64,000 bases of DNA from Alphaproteobacteria bacterium (GCA_947473475.1 CANJBZ010000007.1:48422-112421), one strand, 5' to 3'. Counted from the stretch's first letter, positions 16,431-24,906 are shown. Notes: generated by a model from the sequence alone, not told the origin. Numbers and translations are program-made.

Positions 16431-17291
16431 TCAAAAATCGGGCTTTTGCGTCACGGGCATCGGGAACGAGTATTGGCCCAGATGGTCTTCGCTGTTTTCG
16501 TTGCAGGCGATTTCCATGATCGGGGCCTTGGGAGCTTTCCGCAGCCGCTGGGTGGCCGACCAGGGCGTCGTGAACGCGCCTTCATCCTCCACGGTCATCG
16601 TGACCTCAAGGGCGTTGCCGCCCTCCACAATCTTCCACCGTTCGACGACATGCATCTGCGCCGTGTGCGGCGTGCGGTAATTATCGATGAAGGTCCTGTC
16701 GGTGACGCCGATCGTATCGATGACCAGCGTGTCGCCGTTTTCGTATCGGCCCACAGATTCTCCGTACCAGGACGGTTTCGGATTTTTCGAGTGGGGCACG
16801 TTTAAATGAACGCGCCGCACTTCCGGGCCGCCTTGGTTGACGATCGTCACCTCTTTGGCGGTCTGGTAAAAATAAAACGGCTCGACCAGGGAATAGATGA
16901 CGAAACCCGGCGTTCCCACAGGCCAGCAGCGCTCGCGGGCGCGGAACGGTGCCTTGCCCTCCAGCACCTCGTCATTGGTCTTTTTCATCTGCTCCCGTGC
17001 CCAGGGTTGCAGGATCGGATTGCTCAGGTCCGAGACGCGATACGTCGACTGCCGTCCGCCGCCGTTCGGAACATAGGGATGGGCTTTGTCCCAGGTGATG
17101 GGGCCGGGGCCCGATGCCGGCGGCAGCAGATCATCGATGCCCCGTCCCGCGCGGTCGAGCACATAGGACGTCGAATCGTCCGGCGCGAAATTGGGAATGG
17201 CTTCGGAATTTGCCGGCGCGGCGCCTTGCACGATCAATGCCGATATCGCGGCGGCAATCGCTGTGCCGAGGATTGAGGCGGTTTTGGGCAT
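16431..17291 (-). CDS. Exported two-Cys WYGES-family protein, array member 15
   Basis: 286 aa, start at 17291 behind GGAAGAGCC. Signal peptide about 1-27 (ends PANS or nearby). SYVLDRAGRGIDDLLPP (42-58), WDKAHPYVPNGGGRQSTYRVSDL, C122 in RERCWPVGTPGF, IVNQGGPEVRRVHLNVPHS, SWYGESVGRYENGDTLVIDTIG, DNYRTPHTAQMHVVERW, C263 in CNENSEDH, terminal KPDF. Subgroup C with member 13. The 208 bases between this gene and member 14 show no gene or clear signal. Confidence 0.85.
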   Translation of the reverse strand: MPKTASILGTAIAAAISALIVQGAAPANSEAIPNFAPDDSTSYVLDRAGRGIDDLLPPASGPGPITWDKAHPYVPNGGGRQSTYRVSDLSNPILQPWAREQMKKTNDEVLEGKAPFRARERCWPVGTPGFVIYSLVEPFYFYQTAKEVTIVNQGGPEVRRVHLNVPHSKNPKPSWYGESVGRYENGDTLVIDTIGVTDRTFIDNYRTPHTAQMHVVERWKIVEGGNALEVTMTVEDEGAFTTPWSATQRLRKAPKAPIMEIACNENSEDHLGQYSFPMPVTQKPDF

Positions 17292-17319
17292 GGCTCTTCC
17301 ATCTTAGAGGCTCACAGCA

Positions 17320-17354
17320 ATCAGCCGCCGAATCGAAAGAATCCGGCGGCTGAT
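17320..17354. other. Intergenic stem-loop between array members 15 and 16
   Basis: ATCAGCCGCCG (17320-17330) and CGGCGGCTGAT (17344-17354) form a perfect 11-base stem with a 13-base loop. No T-run follows on the minus strand, so it is more likely an RNA-stability or processing hairpin than a terminator. It lies between the message of member 16 and the start of member 15. Confidence 0.45.
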
Positions 17355-17379
17355 AACGCGGCGTTTAAAAGGGCAGGCC

Positions 17380-18132
17380 TTAACGGCCGCCGTTGGCGCG
17401 ACGCGCTTCGGGAATGCCCTTGATGTTGTTGATGTTGCGATGCGGTTCGCCGCAGACATAGTCTTCCAGGCGAACTTCGTTGCGTAGCGCGTACGTGAAG
17501 CGCGTGCTGAAATCCTTCGTGTAATAGTCGGGATCGTGGATCGTCACGACATCTTCAAGCTGATTGCCGGTCTTCTTCAGACGCTCGGTGACGACAAGCA
17601 TGTCCGTATGCGGAGCACCGCTTGCGTCGAGGAAGGTCTTTTCGTTGAAGCCGTTGGTCTGCACGACCAGCGTGTCGCCTTCCCAATGGCCGACGGAGTG
17701 GCCGTTGTAGAACGGAAACGCGACGAGCTGTTCATAGGTCTGCAAGGGCTTGTCCATCGCGATCACGCGGATCTGGTGGTTCAGCTCATGCACCATCGTG
17801 ATCTGTCCCGGCGGAGCCTGGATGATCTCGAACGGATAGGGGCTGGCCATGGAGCGCGGAATACCGTCTGGCACGCAGAACTTGCGGGCCGCGTCGGTGA
17901 TCTCGCCGCTTTTCAAGCCGGCTTGATTCTTGGCATAGGCATCCTTGCCCATGGCCGTAAGCGGCAGGTCGCCGCCGCCCTGGATGACCAGCTTGGCGTG
18001 GTATTCGGTCGCCCAATACGTGCCGGAAATATCCGGTGTCGCTCCGGCGGCAAACGCCGAACTGCCCACGGATAGAGCCAGGACGGCCGCAAGGGCCGCA
18101 CCGGCGCGAGCGTGAACGCGAAAATCTTTCAT
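17380..18132 (-). CDS. Exported two-Cys WYGES-family protein, divergent array member 16
   Basis: 250 aa, start at 18132 behind GGGAGGGG. Signal peptide about 1-29 (ends AFAA). This is the outlier of the array. After DISGTYWATEY it has LTAMGKDAYAKN, C86 in KFCVPDGIPRS, FEIIQAPPGQITMVHE, a core with NGHSVGHWEGDTLVVQTNGFNEKT (about 143-166) in place of WYGES, PHTDMLVVTER, HDPDYYTKDF and C227 in VCGEP. It ends RANGGR, not DF. It resembles more closely the widespread single-copy form of the family that begins D(I/L/W)SG.W, from memory common in Acidobacteria and Sphingomonas-like genomes. It is the promoter-proximal gene of the array. Confidence 0.8.
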   Translation of the reverse strand: MKDFRVHARAGAALAAVLALSVGSSAFAAGATPDISGTYWATEYHAKLVIQGGGDLPLTAMGKDAYAKNQAGLKSGEITDAARKFCVPDGIPRSMASPYPFEIIQAPPGQITMVHELNHQIRVIAMDKPLQTYEQLVAFPFYNGHSVGHWEGDTLVVQTNGFNEKTFLDASGAPHTDMLVVTERLKKTGNQLEDVVTIHDPDYYTKDFSTRFTYALRNEVRLEDYVCGEPHRNINNIKGIPEARRANGGR

Positions 18133-18924
18133 CAAACCCCTCCCGAAGGTTGCATGAGCATGGCTTAAGCCGATCCTCAATACTGTCTTAATCCGAACTC
18201 GCCGCCAAGTAGCACCTGACGGCTCCCGTTGCCCATGTTCGCCCTCACGCTTCCAGCCCTGTCCAAGCGGACGCTACGGAGCGGAAGAATCCCATCGAAC
18301 ACGCGCACCTTCATACTCAGGGCAAAAACCCTTTGTCATGAAAGTGTCTATGAAACCGTCTTTACCATTGTGGGAGCAGGAAAAAAAGACCGCGGCGCGT
18401 TTTGTGCGGTGCTGTTGCTGTCCTGTGCGAGCGACTATTTTGCTGCACTGCAATATATTCGTGGGTGTCAGCGGTTATATTGTGAATGCAGTCCCGCCGT
18501 GTACGTCCGATTTATAGAAGGCGCGGAAAAATCCAGCACTGCTGCTGCGCTCACTATATATATATTGCCACATCATTCATGGCTGTTGCGGCGGGCAAGC
18601 CGTGGGCAACCGTCTCCATACGAACTAATCCGCGGACACCTCCCTGAGTGTGTCTCTGCTACAACAGCTTCGGGAGAATGATGATTGTCCACCCGATGCG
18701 TAACGATGTTTGGTTGACGCGACTCGCCGCCTCTGCATTTATTCGACGATGCCATCTGGCTACCACGAGGGGGGAGCCAGAGGGGCCCGTTTGGCATTTC
18801 AAAGCCTTGCGGGGGGAATCGAAAACAAAGGGCACAGCGCGGTTAAGTCCGGTAGAGCCGGCATATTCCGGCAGTTTCAACACAAATGGATCGCCCAATC
18901 CGGCGTCCAGGGGGAGAAATCCAC
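18133..18924. promoter_or_regulatory. 792-base divergent intergenic region, promoters expected
   Basis: No gene is supported between array member 16 (leftward) and the TonB-dependent receptor (rightward). Short open frames here lack ribosome sites and have no recognisable product. The middle (about 18350-18570) is AT-richer than its surroundings and includes TTTTGCTGCACTGCAATAT at 18439-18457 and the run ACTATATATATATTG near 18552. Both flanking transcription units must start here, so regulatory sites are expected, but I cannot assign a -35/-10 pair with confidence. Confidence 0.4.
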
Positions 18925-21900
18925 ATGAATCCAACGACATCAAAAATCGCCACGCTGTTGGGCAGCGCGTCCATGCTGACCATGGCCGGTGCGATGGCGG
19001 CCCAGGCCCAACAGGTCGCGCAAGCGCAAATGGCGCAGTCACTCGGGGAGCTGCCGGAGCAGGTGCTGATCACGGGATCGCTGATTCACGGCGCTGCCGC
19101 CGTCGGCGTGCCGGTCACCAACCTTAGCCCGCAAGACTTCGCAACGACCGGCGCCCTCACGACCGCCGACCTTTTCCGCACCATTCCGGCGGCCAACGTG
19201 TCGCCCGGCCCGGTTGCCGTGCAGTCCGGCGCCAACATCGAAAGAGCGACGCGCGTTAACCTTCGCCAGCTCGATACCGGTAACGCTACCCGCTCGCTGC
19301 TCATGGTCGACGGCATCCGCGTTCCGGGGCAGGGCAACGGCACCTGCGAAATCGACCCCTCGATCATTCCCGCTCTGTCGCAAGAGCGCATTGACGTTCT
19401 GCTTGACGGCGCGTCGGCCACGTACGGTTCGGACGCGGTCGCAGGCGTTATCAATATCGTCCTGAAGCGCGGTTATGATGGCGCCGTGACGCAGTTGCGC
19501 GCCAGCACGACCAACGGCGGCGGAATGCGCTATCAAGCCTCGCAATTGTGGGGCCGCACGTGGGATGGCGGCGACATCACGCTGAGCTATGAGTGGTATG
19601 ACGAAACGCCCCAGCTCGGTCGCGCCTATTCCAACCTCACGGTGGATTTCACGCCTTGGGGATTGAATAATCGTACGCCTGTCGCCTCCTCCATGCCGGG
19701 CGTCATTTCCCGCGGCGGCTCGAACTTCCAGGTTGGCGGCGTCAATTCACCGCCCAACGGTGGGCCATTCGCCAATTCGAATTTGGGGTATGGCACCTCG
19801 GGTACCCTCGGAACGCTGTGCGGCAACTGCTTCGCCATTCCGGCAGGCAGCGGCGTTGCCTTTAACGGCGCGCTCAACGGCGGGCTTGGACCTGTGTCCC
19901 CGTCGCAGTCTGGCCAGCAATGGTCGCTGTATTCCGGCAATGGCGGCACGAACGCGTTCGCCAACCAGTTCAACCCGTACAGCATCGCCTACTACTCGGC
20001 CGCGCAGCAAAGAAACGGCGGCGCGATCACTATCGATCAACGGTTGACCAAGGACATCACCTTCTACGGTTCAGGCTTCTACAGCAACCGCCGTGCGCAG
20101 TACTTGAACCCGGCGAACATCAGCCCGGACAATACCAATCTGCTTTCGGTCTCGATTCCGACGATCAACCCGTATTATCCGTTGAACGCTGGCGCGGGTA
20201 ACTTGCGCGTCAACTACTCGATGGCCTTCGAGCATCCCTCGCTGACCAGCGCCTATGAAGTTGCCGACCGTTATCAGGGCGGCTTCAAAATCGCGCTGCC
20301 GGGCGATTGGAACGGCGACATCTATTATTCGAATACCTATGACTCCAGCGCCAACAACGTCGGTGGTGTCGTCAACGTCAACGCCGTGTCCGCGGCATTG
20401 GGTTGGACCATCAATGCGGTGCCTCCTTCAGGCAGCGGCCCGGCCCTGGGAACGTGGACTCGTCCGGCCGCGGTTCCGTACCTGAACCTGTTCTGCGATG
20501 CGCGGACCGTTCAGTGTAACTCGCCGGTCACCGAAGCCTACATGACGGGTATTCGTAAATTCGACGAGAAGTTCTGGATCAACGAAAAGACCGCCAGGTT
20601 CGACGGTCCCCTGTTCGATGTTCCGGCCGGTCAGGTGAAAGCCGCCGTCGGTGTCTCGTACTTAAGCACGAACTTCAACTTCCGCACGATCGACAGCACG
20701 CAAGCGACGTCGCTGCTGGTTCCGATCGTGAACGAAACGATCAAGCGGAACCTGTGGGCCGGTTACGTCCAGGTGAACGCTCCGATCGTCGGCGAAAACA
20801 ACAAGCTGCCGCTGATCGAAAAGCTAACCCTCGAAGCCTCTTGGCGTCATGACCAGTACAGCGATTTCGGCGGTACTTCGAACCCGAAAATCGCCCTCGA
20901 CTGGTCGCCGGTGGAATGGTTCACAGCGCGCTTCGCGTACGGCACAAACTTCCGTGCTCCCGCGGTGGGCGAAACGTCCCGTCTCGCCAACAACGCCATT
21001 GCCCAACAGAACGATGCAAACAGCGTCAACGCCGGCATTGTGGCCAACTGCTCGGGGAACGATGGTTCGGGCGGCGGCCGTTTGGTAAATCCAGGCGCGG
21101 GCCTCGTCGGGTTTGCCGGAGGGTGCGGCAACGCCTCCGCCTCCGGTATCTCGATGAACGGCGGTGCAGGTCCGGTTCTTGCGGCTGGTTGGCGTAACTT
21201 CGTCAACACGAATGGACGGGTTCTGCAGCCCGAAAAGGCGATGAACTACGCGATCGGTGGCGAGTTCGCACCGACAACCTTCCTCAAGGGCCTTGATATC
21301 CAGGCGACCTGGTACAGCGTGAAGCTTACCAACCTGCTGCAAAGCTTCGGTAATCCGCAAACGGCTTCGTTCAACGACCCCAACATTGGCTTCGCTTACA
21401 TCGTTCCGACCGACTTGGCGTTCCGTCACACGGCGCCGGGCGATCTGCAGTGCCACAACAACAACACGCCGGGCGCTGCGGCTGTCGGTGGTGCGGTGGG
21501 TTCCGGTGCGACCGGATGTCCGGAATTTGAAGCAATGGTCCTCAACATTATGGCCGACCCGAGAAACACGGTTCCGAACTCCGAACAGACCAAAATCCTG
21601 TGGTTGAACGACGGTGGTACGTTCAACCTCGGTTTCCAGAAGATGACGGGCCTAGACTTTACGGCCAGCTATGACTTCGATCTGGGTGATTATGGTGCTT
21701 GGAATACGGGCATTACCGGCACGTATTACCTGCATCAATATATCCAGTCCGTGCCTGGCTCGGCGATTCTTGACTCGTTCCATACGACTCTCTCAAACGG
21801 CGACTCGACCATGTCAGGCGTCGAGACGTTGCCGCGGCTTCGTTATCGTGCGCGGGTTGGTTGGAGCAATGGCGCCTGGAGCGTGACCGGCTTTGCCGAT

Positions 21901-22284
21901 TATCAAGGTCACTTCTTCCACACGCAGACGGCTCCGCCGAACGTCAACAATTCCTGCACCGCGGCCGGTGGCAGCCAGCCCCAGGTTAAGGATAGCGCGG
22001 GTAACTTCGTTGGTGCGGTGTTCCCCTGCTTGGTCACGGGTTACACCAACATCGAACCGGCGTGGCTGACCTTCGACTTGTCGATCGGTTACAACACGGG
22101 CGATGCTCCGGCGAACAACTACCTGAAAGACCTGGGTGTTCAGTTGGTCGTATCCAACCTGATGAATAAGCACTCCCCGTTTGAGTACCGCATTGGTACG
22201 GGCGGCGGTAACCCGGCGGCCATGGACATCCTGAAGCCGAACAACGGGCGTACGATTTCCTTGATCCTGACCAAGACCTGGTAA
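18925..22284 (+). CDS. TonB-dependent outer-membrane receptor (first copy)
   Basis: 1119-residue TonB-dependent receptor that would import a bulky ligand across the outer membrane, driven by TonB-ExbB-ExbD. Start at 18925 is preceded by GGGGAG; an in-frame ATG at 18886 would add a non-signal extension. Signal peptide about 1-30 (ends AQAQ). The plug begins near EQVLITGSLIHGAAAVGVPV and contains LLMVDGIRVPG, QERIDVLLDGASATYGSDAVAGVINIV, all standard for the plug. No STN domain precedes it. The barrel ends in LTKTW, an aromatic C-terminal residue as expected for BAM insertion. Divergent from the secreted-protein array, and related to the receptor at 59.9-63.1 kb. Ligand unknown. Confidence 0.92.
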   Translation: MNPTTSKIATLLGSASMLTMAGAMAAQAQQVAQAQMAQSLGELPEQVLITGSLIHGAAAVGVPVTNLSPQDFATTGALTTADLFRTIPAANVSPGPVAVQSGANIERATRVNLRQLDTGNATRSLLMVDGIRVPGQGNGTCEIDPSIIPALSQERIDVLLDGASATYGSDAVAGVINIVLKRGYDGAVTQLRASTTNGGGMRYQASQLWGRTWDGGDITLSYEWYDETPQLGRAYSNLTVDFTPWGLNNRTPVASSMPGVISRGGSNFQVGGVNSPPNGGPFANSNLGYGTSGTLGTLCGNCFAIPAGSGVAFNGALNGGLGPVSPSQSGQQWSLYSGNGGTNAFANQFNPYSIAYYSAAQQRNGGAITIDQRLTKDITFYGSGFYSNRRAQYLNPANISPDNTNLLSVSIPTINPYYPLNAGAGNLRVNYSMAFEHPSLTSAYEVADRYQGGFKIALPGDWNGDIYYSNTYDSSANNVGGVVNVNAVSAALGWTINAVPPSGSGPALGTWTRPAAVPYLNLFCDARTVQCNSPVTEAYMTGIRKFDEKFWINEKTARFDGPLFDVPAGQVKAAVGVSYLSTNFNFRTIDSTQATSLLVPIVNETIKRNLWAGYVQVNAPIVGENNKLPLIEKLTLEASWRHDQYSDFGGTSNPKIALDWSPVEWFTARFAYGTNFRAPAVGETSRLANNAIAQQNDANSVNAGIVANCSGNDGSGGGRLVNPGAGLVGFAGGCGNASASGISMNGGAGPVLAAGWRNFVNTNGRVLQPEKAMNYAIGGEFAPTTFLKGLDIQATWYSVKLTNLLQSFGNPQTASFNDPNIGFAYIVPTDLAFRHTAPGDLQCHNNNTPGAAAVGGAVGSGATGCPEFEAMVLNIMADPRNTVPNSEQTKILWLNDGGTFNLGFQKMTGLDFTASYDFDLGDYGAWNTGITGTYYLHQYIQSVPGSAILDSFHTTLSNGDSTMSGVETLPRLRYRARVGWSNGAWSVTGFADYQGHFFHTQTAPPNVNNSCTAAGGSQPQVKDSAGNFVGAVFPCLVTGYTNIEPAWLTFDLSIGYNTGDAPANNYLKDLGVQLVVSNLMNKHSPFEYRIGTGGGNPAAMDILKPNNGRTISLILTKTW

Positions 22285-22303
22285 GGATTTAAGAAGTCTC
22301 GAA

Positions 22304-22340
22304 GGGCTGCGATCGGAAACGGTCGCAGCCCTTTTCTTTT
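22304..22340 (+). terminator. Intrinsic terminator of first TonB receptor
   Basis: GGGCTGCGA (22304-22312) pairs with TCGCAGCCC (22323-22331) around a 10-base loop, followed by TTTTCTTTT. It begins 20 bases after the stop codon. Its stem resembles the terminator of the second TonB receptor (GGGCCGCGATC). Confidence 0.85.
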
Positions 22341-22430
22341 GTGGGTTGTTGTCTTGGCAGTTTGCACGTTTTCGCGCATGATCCGCACATAAGCCGGAAA
22401 CCGGCTTTCCGGATTGGAAGGAGGGATTTC

Positions 22431-22970
22431 ATGAAAAAGCTGTTTGTCTCGGCCTGTGTGGCGGCCTTGTTGGTGACGCCTGCGCTTGCTTCGCTTCAAA
22501 CGGGTGCGAAAGCTCCCGACTTCGCAACCACGGCATCCATGGCTGGCAAGCAATTTAAGTTTGCCCTTGCCGATGCACTGAAGAAGGGGCCGGTGGTGCT
22601 CTATTTCTATCCAGCCGCTTTCACGCCGGGCTGCACCATTGAGGCGCACAATTTTGCCGATGCCATGCCCGACTTTGAAAAGATGGGTGCAACGGTGATC
22701 GGCGTGTCACATGATTCCATCGAGACGCTGGACAAGTTTTCGCTTACGGAGTGCCGGAGCAAGTTTCCGGTAGCCGCTGATGCATCCGGAAAAATCATGC
22801 AGAGCTACGATGCTGTCTCGACCGGCAACCCGGAACGGGCGGCGCGTACATCCTATGTGATCGCGCCAGATGGCCGCGTTCTCTACACCTACACGGCGAA
22901 CGATCCGACGCATCACGTCGAATACACGATTGCCGCGGTGCAAAAATTCGTCGGTGAAGGTAAGCACTAA
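22431..22970 (+). CDS. Exported peroxiredoxin, BCP/PrxQ type
   Basis: 179-residue thiol peroxidase that would reduce hydroperoxides in the periplasm. Start at 22431 follows AAGGAGGG. The signal peptide MKKLFVSACVAALLVTPALA (about 1-20) is unusual, since most BCP proteins are cytoplasmic. The peroxidatic cysteine is C68 in PAAFTPGCT. The PrxQ resolving cysteine five residues later is replaced by His (GCTIEAHNF); C108 (LTECRSKF) could take its role, or the protein may work as a 1-Cys enzyme. It is monocistronic, between two terminators. Confidence 0.87.
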   Translation: MKKLFVSACVAALLVTPALASLQTGAKAPDFATTASMAGKQFKFALADALKKGPVVLYFYPAAFTPGCTIEAHNFADAMPDFEKMGATVIGVSHDSIETLDKFSLTECRSKFPVAADASGKIMQSYDAVSTGNPERAARTSYVIAPDGRVLYTYTANDPTHHVEYTIAAVQKFVGEGKH

Positions 22971-22991
22971 GCACGTCTGGACGCATTTGGG

Positions 22992-23033
22992 GCGGGTCGC
23001 TGTGGCCGGGGGGCTTCAGCGACCCGCTTTTTT
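22992..23033 (+). terminator. Intrinsic terminator of peroxiredoxin gene
   Basis: A perfect 11-base stem, GCGGGTCGCTG (22992-23002) with CAGCGACCCGC (23017-23027), is followed by TTTTTT. It lies just beyond the peroxiredoxin stop and overlaps the end of the convergent FMN reductase gene, so it mainly serves the plus strand. Confidence 0.85.
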
Positions 23034-23595
23034 ATTGCGCGGCAGTGCGTTCGATCCAGGCCGCGAACGCCTGCATGTATTTGGACAGAAAATCCCGTGT
23101 AGACGGGTTTGTTAGCGTACCTTTTTCGTCGAACAATTTGGCCGCGCCGCCGAGATAGGCTTCGGGTTGCTGCAGCGTGGGCATATTGAGAAACACCAGC
23201 GATTGCCGCAGATGATGATTGGCGCCAAACGCGCTGAGCGCGCCCGGTGACACGCTGACAATGGCGGCCGGTTTCCTGTCGAAGACGCTCTTACCGTAGG
23301 GACGGGAACCCACGTCGATGGCGTTTTTCAGCGCGCCAGGTACGGAACGGTTGTATTCGGGCGTTGTGAAAAGAACCGCTTGGGCTGTCCGCATCCGGTC
23401 TCGAAACGATAGCCACGCAGCCGGCGCTTCCTCAGTGTCCAGGTCCGGATTGTAAAGCGGCAGATTGCCGATCTCGACGATTTCGAGTTTCAAATCCAGG
23501 GGAGCCAATGTCATTAATGCGTGGGCGACTTTGCGTGTAAGTGATTCCTTACGAAGACTGCCGACAAGGACAGCAACGTCGCGTGTGGTGCTCAT
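23032..23595 (-). CDS. NADPH-dependent FMN reductase family protein
   Basis: 187-residue flavodoxin-fold reductase of the NADPH-dependent FMN reductase family (quinone, chromate or azo reductases). Cytoplasmic, no signal peptide. The start at 23595 follows AAGGAAC; the open frame upstream is not coding. The phosphate-binding loop GSLRKES (12-18) and the flavin-contact TPEYNRSVPGALKNAIDV (near 86-104) are clear, as is the KPAAIVSVSPG strand. Convergent with the peroxiredoxin gene, divergent from the GlcG/HbpS-like gene. A role in oxidative or quinone stress fits the neighbours, but the substrate is not known. Confidence 0.88.
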   Translation of the reverse strand: MSTTRDVAVLVGSLRKESLTRKVAHALMTLAPLDLKLEIVEIGNLPLYNPDLDTEEAPAAWLSFRDRMRTAQAVLFTTPEYNRSVPGALKNAIDVGSRPYGKSVFDRKPAAIVSVSPGALSAFGANHHLRQSLVFLNMPTLQQPEAYLGGAAKLFDEKGTLTNPSTRDFLSKYMQAFAAWIERTAAQ

Positions 23596-23681
23596 GGTGG
23601 TTCCTTTGCTACGAGGGCGCGGAAGATAACGTCGCTGCCAGGATAAAGGCACGCGGTGCGGAGCAATCAAAAGGGGAACCC

Positions 23682-24119
23682 ATGCTGAATTTTGAAAGCC
23701 TGAGTTTGGTCGAGGCGGAGAAGGGGATCGCCGGCGGCGTTGCGGCGGCGCGAGCTTTAGGCAAAGCGATGGCATTTGCGGTTGCCGATCAATCCGGTGC
23801 GATGATCACAACGGTCCGAATGGATGGCGCCCATCCGCGGATTCTGCGCCATTCCGTTCGCAAGGCATACACGGCTGCGGTTATGTGCCGCCACACCTTG
23901 GCGTTTAAACGCGATCTTGAGGAACGAGAGGGCGCTCTTGATCAATGGGGAGACTCGAAGCTGACGACTTTGCCCGGCGGCCTCGTTGTGGAAGCCAATG
24001 GCAAATATGTCGGTTCGGTTGGCGCCGGAGGAGGCGGTCCCGATGATGAGGCGGTTGCCCGGGCCATGGTCGAGGCAATGGGCTTTGTTGTCAGCGAAGA
24101 TTCGCGTGCGCGCCGCTGA
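23682..24119 (+). CDS. GlcG/HbpS-type haem-binding family protein
   Basis: 145-residue protein of the GlcG/HbpS family (Pfam DUF336 fold), whose known members bind haem or corrinoids or accompany glycolate and diol metabolism. Start at 23682 behind AAAAGGGGAACC. Family wording: AEKGIAGGVAAARALGKAMAFAVAD, the RKAYTAAVM helix and the glycine-rich C-terminal loop GSVGAGGGGPDDEAVA. No signal peptide, so cytoplasmic. It ends 9 bases before the end of the convergent oxygenase gene. Confidence 0.8.
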   Translation: MLNFESLSLVEAEKGIAGGVAAARALGKAMAFAVADQSGAMITTVRMDGAHPRILRHSVRKAYTAAVMCRHTLAFKRDLEEREGALDQWGDSKLTTLPGGLVVEANGKYVGSVGAGGGGPDDEAVARAMVEAMGFVVSEDSRARR

Positions 24120-24128
24120 GGCCCCGAT

Positions 24129-24722
24129 TTAGGATTCGGCGAAATCGAACCAGCCGGTGATGACGTATTTGTCCTGCGTGGGTGAAACTACGCCGCGATG
24201 CACATGCGTCCAGTCGACCGGCCAAATCAGTGTCAGCCCTTTTCGTGGTTGCGCGATGATCTTTTGGTGGAAAAATTCCGTCCCGCCGGCGTCATCGACG
24301 TCGTTCAGATAGGTCATGAACACCAGATGCCGGTTGACCGACGGTAACATCGGGCCGATGCGCTCGGTATGCCACGCCTTATAGCCGGCGCCGGGTTGAT
24401 AATATTGCAGGTTGATGTTCTCGGTGATGCCCCAAGGCCTCACCAGCTTCGAATAGGCGTATCGGTCGGTGTAATGCTTCACCACCTCAAACAGGTTGAT
24501 GATGTATTTGCGGACCACCGGCACGCCGAACTCGTCGGGCGTTATGACCAGATCGAGCGAGTCCTTGATGTCCGGTTTGACTTCGCGGTTATGACCGATT
24601 TCTCCGGCCGATTTGCCCTCCGACTGCCGGAAGAATTCGATCAGTTCGTCGCAAACCTTCAGGTCCGGAATATACCATGCACCGATGAAGGATTTTTCGC
24701 CGCCGAGCTCGACCTCCCTCAT
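24129..24722 (-). CDS. 2OG-Fe(II) oxygenase superfamily protein
   Basis: Non-haem iron dioxygenase of the prolyl-4-hydroxylase-like 2-oxoglutarate superfamily (197 aa from the ATG at 24722; a further in-frame ATG at 24749 is possible). Predicted iron ligands are H118 and E120 (WHTE, a HxE form of HxD) and H175 (HVHRG), with K185 in place of the usual Arg to bind the 2-oxoglutarate carboxylate. NINLQYYQPGAGYKAWH and GGTEFFHQK are typical core strands. Substrate unknown; some members act on proteins, others on small molecules. Divergent from the triple RidA gene, 184 bases apart. Confidence 0.78.
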   Translation of the reverse strand: MREVELGGEKSFIGAWYIPDLKVCDELIEFFRQSEGKSAGEIGHNREVKPDIKDSLDLVITPDEFGVPVVRKYIINLFEVVKHYTDRYAYSKLVRPWGITENINLQYYQPGAGYKAWHTERIGPMLPSVNRHLVFMTYLNDVDDAGGTEFFHQKIIAQPRKGLTLIWPVDWTHVHRGVVSPTQDKYVITGWFDFAES

Positions 24723-24906
24723 TCGGGTGCGCTCCCGCGGCGGCAACATACCGAAACGTGCGCCTTGAATCTTGCCGCGATCATGCCTACTCGAATTGCT
24801 ATTGCCTCGGGCGGAGCTGCTTTGGTCCAATGCCCGAAAGAAGAATAATGCATCGTCGCGCCGGGTTCCAGCAACGCGGCGCGCGTCAAAATGGGAAGAA
24901 CCGCCG

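Noticed and set aside
1316..17276. Many long plus-strand open frames (up to about 425 codons) lying opposite the secreted-protein array
   Set aside because: They are rich in His, Arg and Gly, mirror the conserved minus-strand blocks in every copy, lack ribosome sites and signal peptides, and vanish at gaps. They are high-GC shadows.
18439..18457. TTTTGCTGCACTGCAATAT as a phasin-regulator (PhaR-like) binding site
   Set aside because: It resembles CTGC-N-GCAG sites only partly, and there is no polyhydroxyalkanoate gene nearby. Left as part of the intergenic description.
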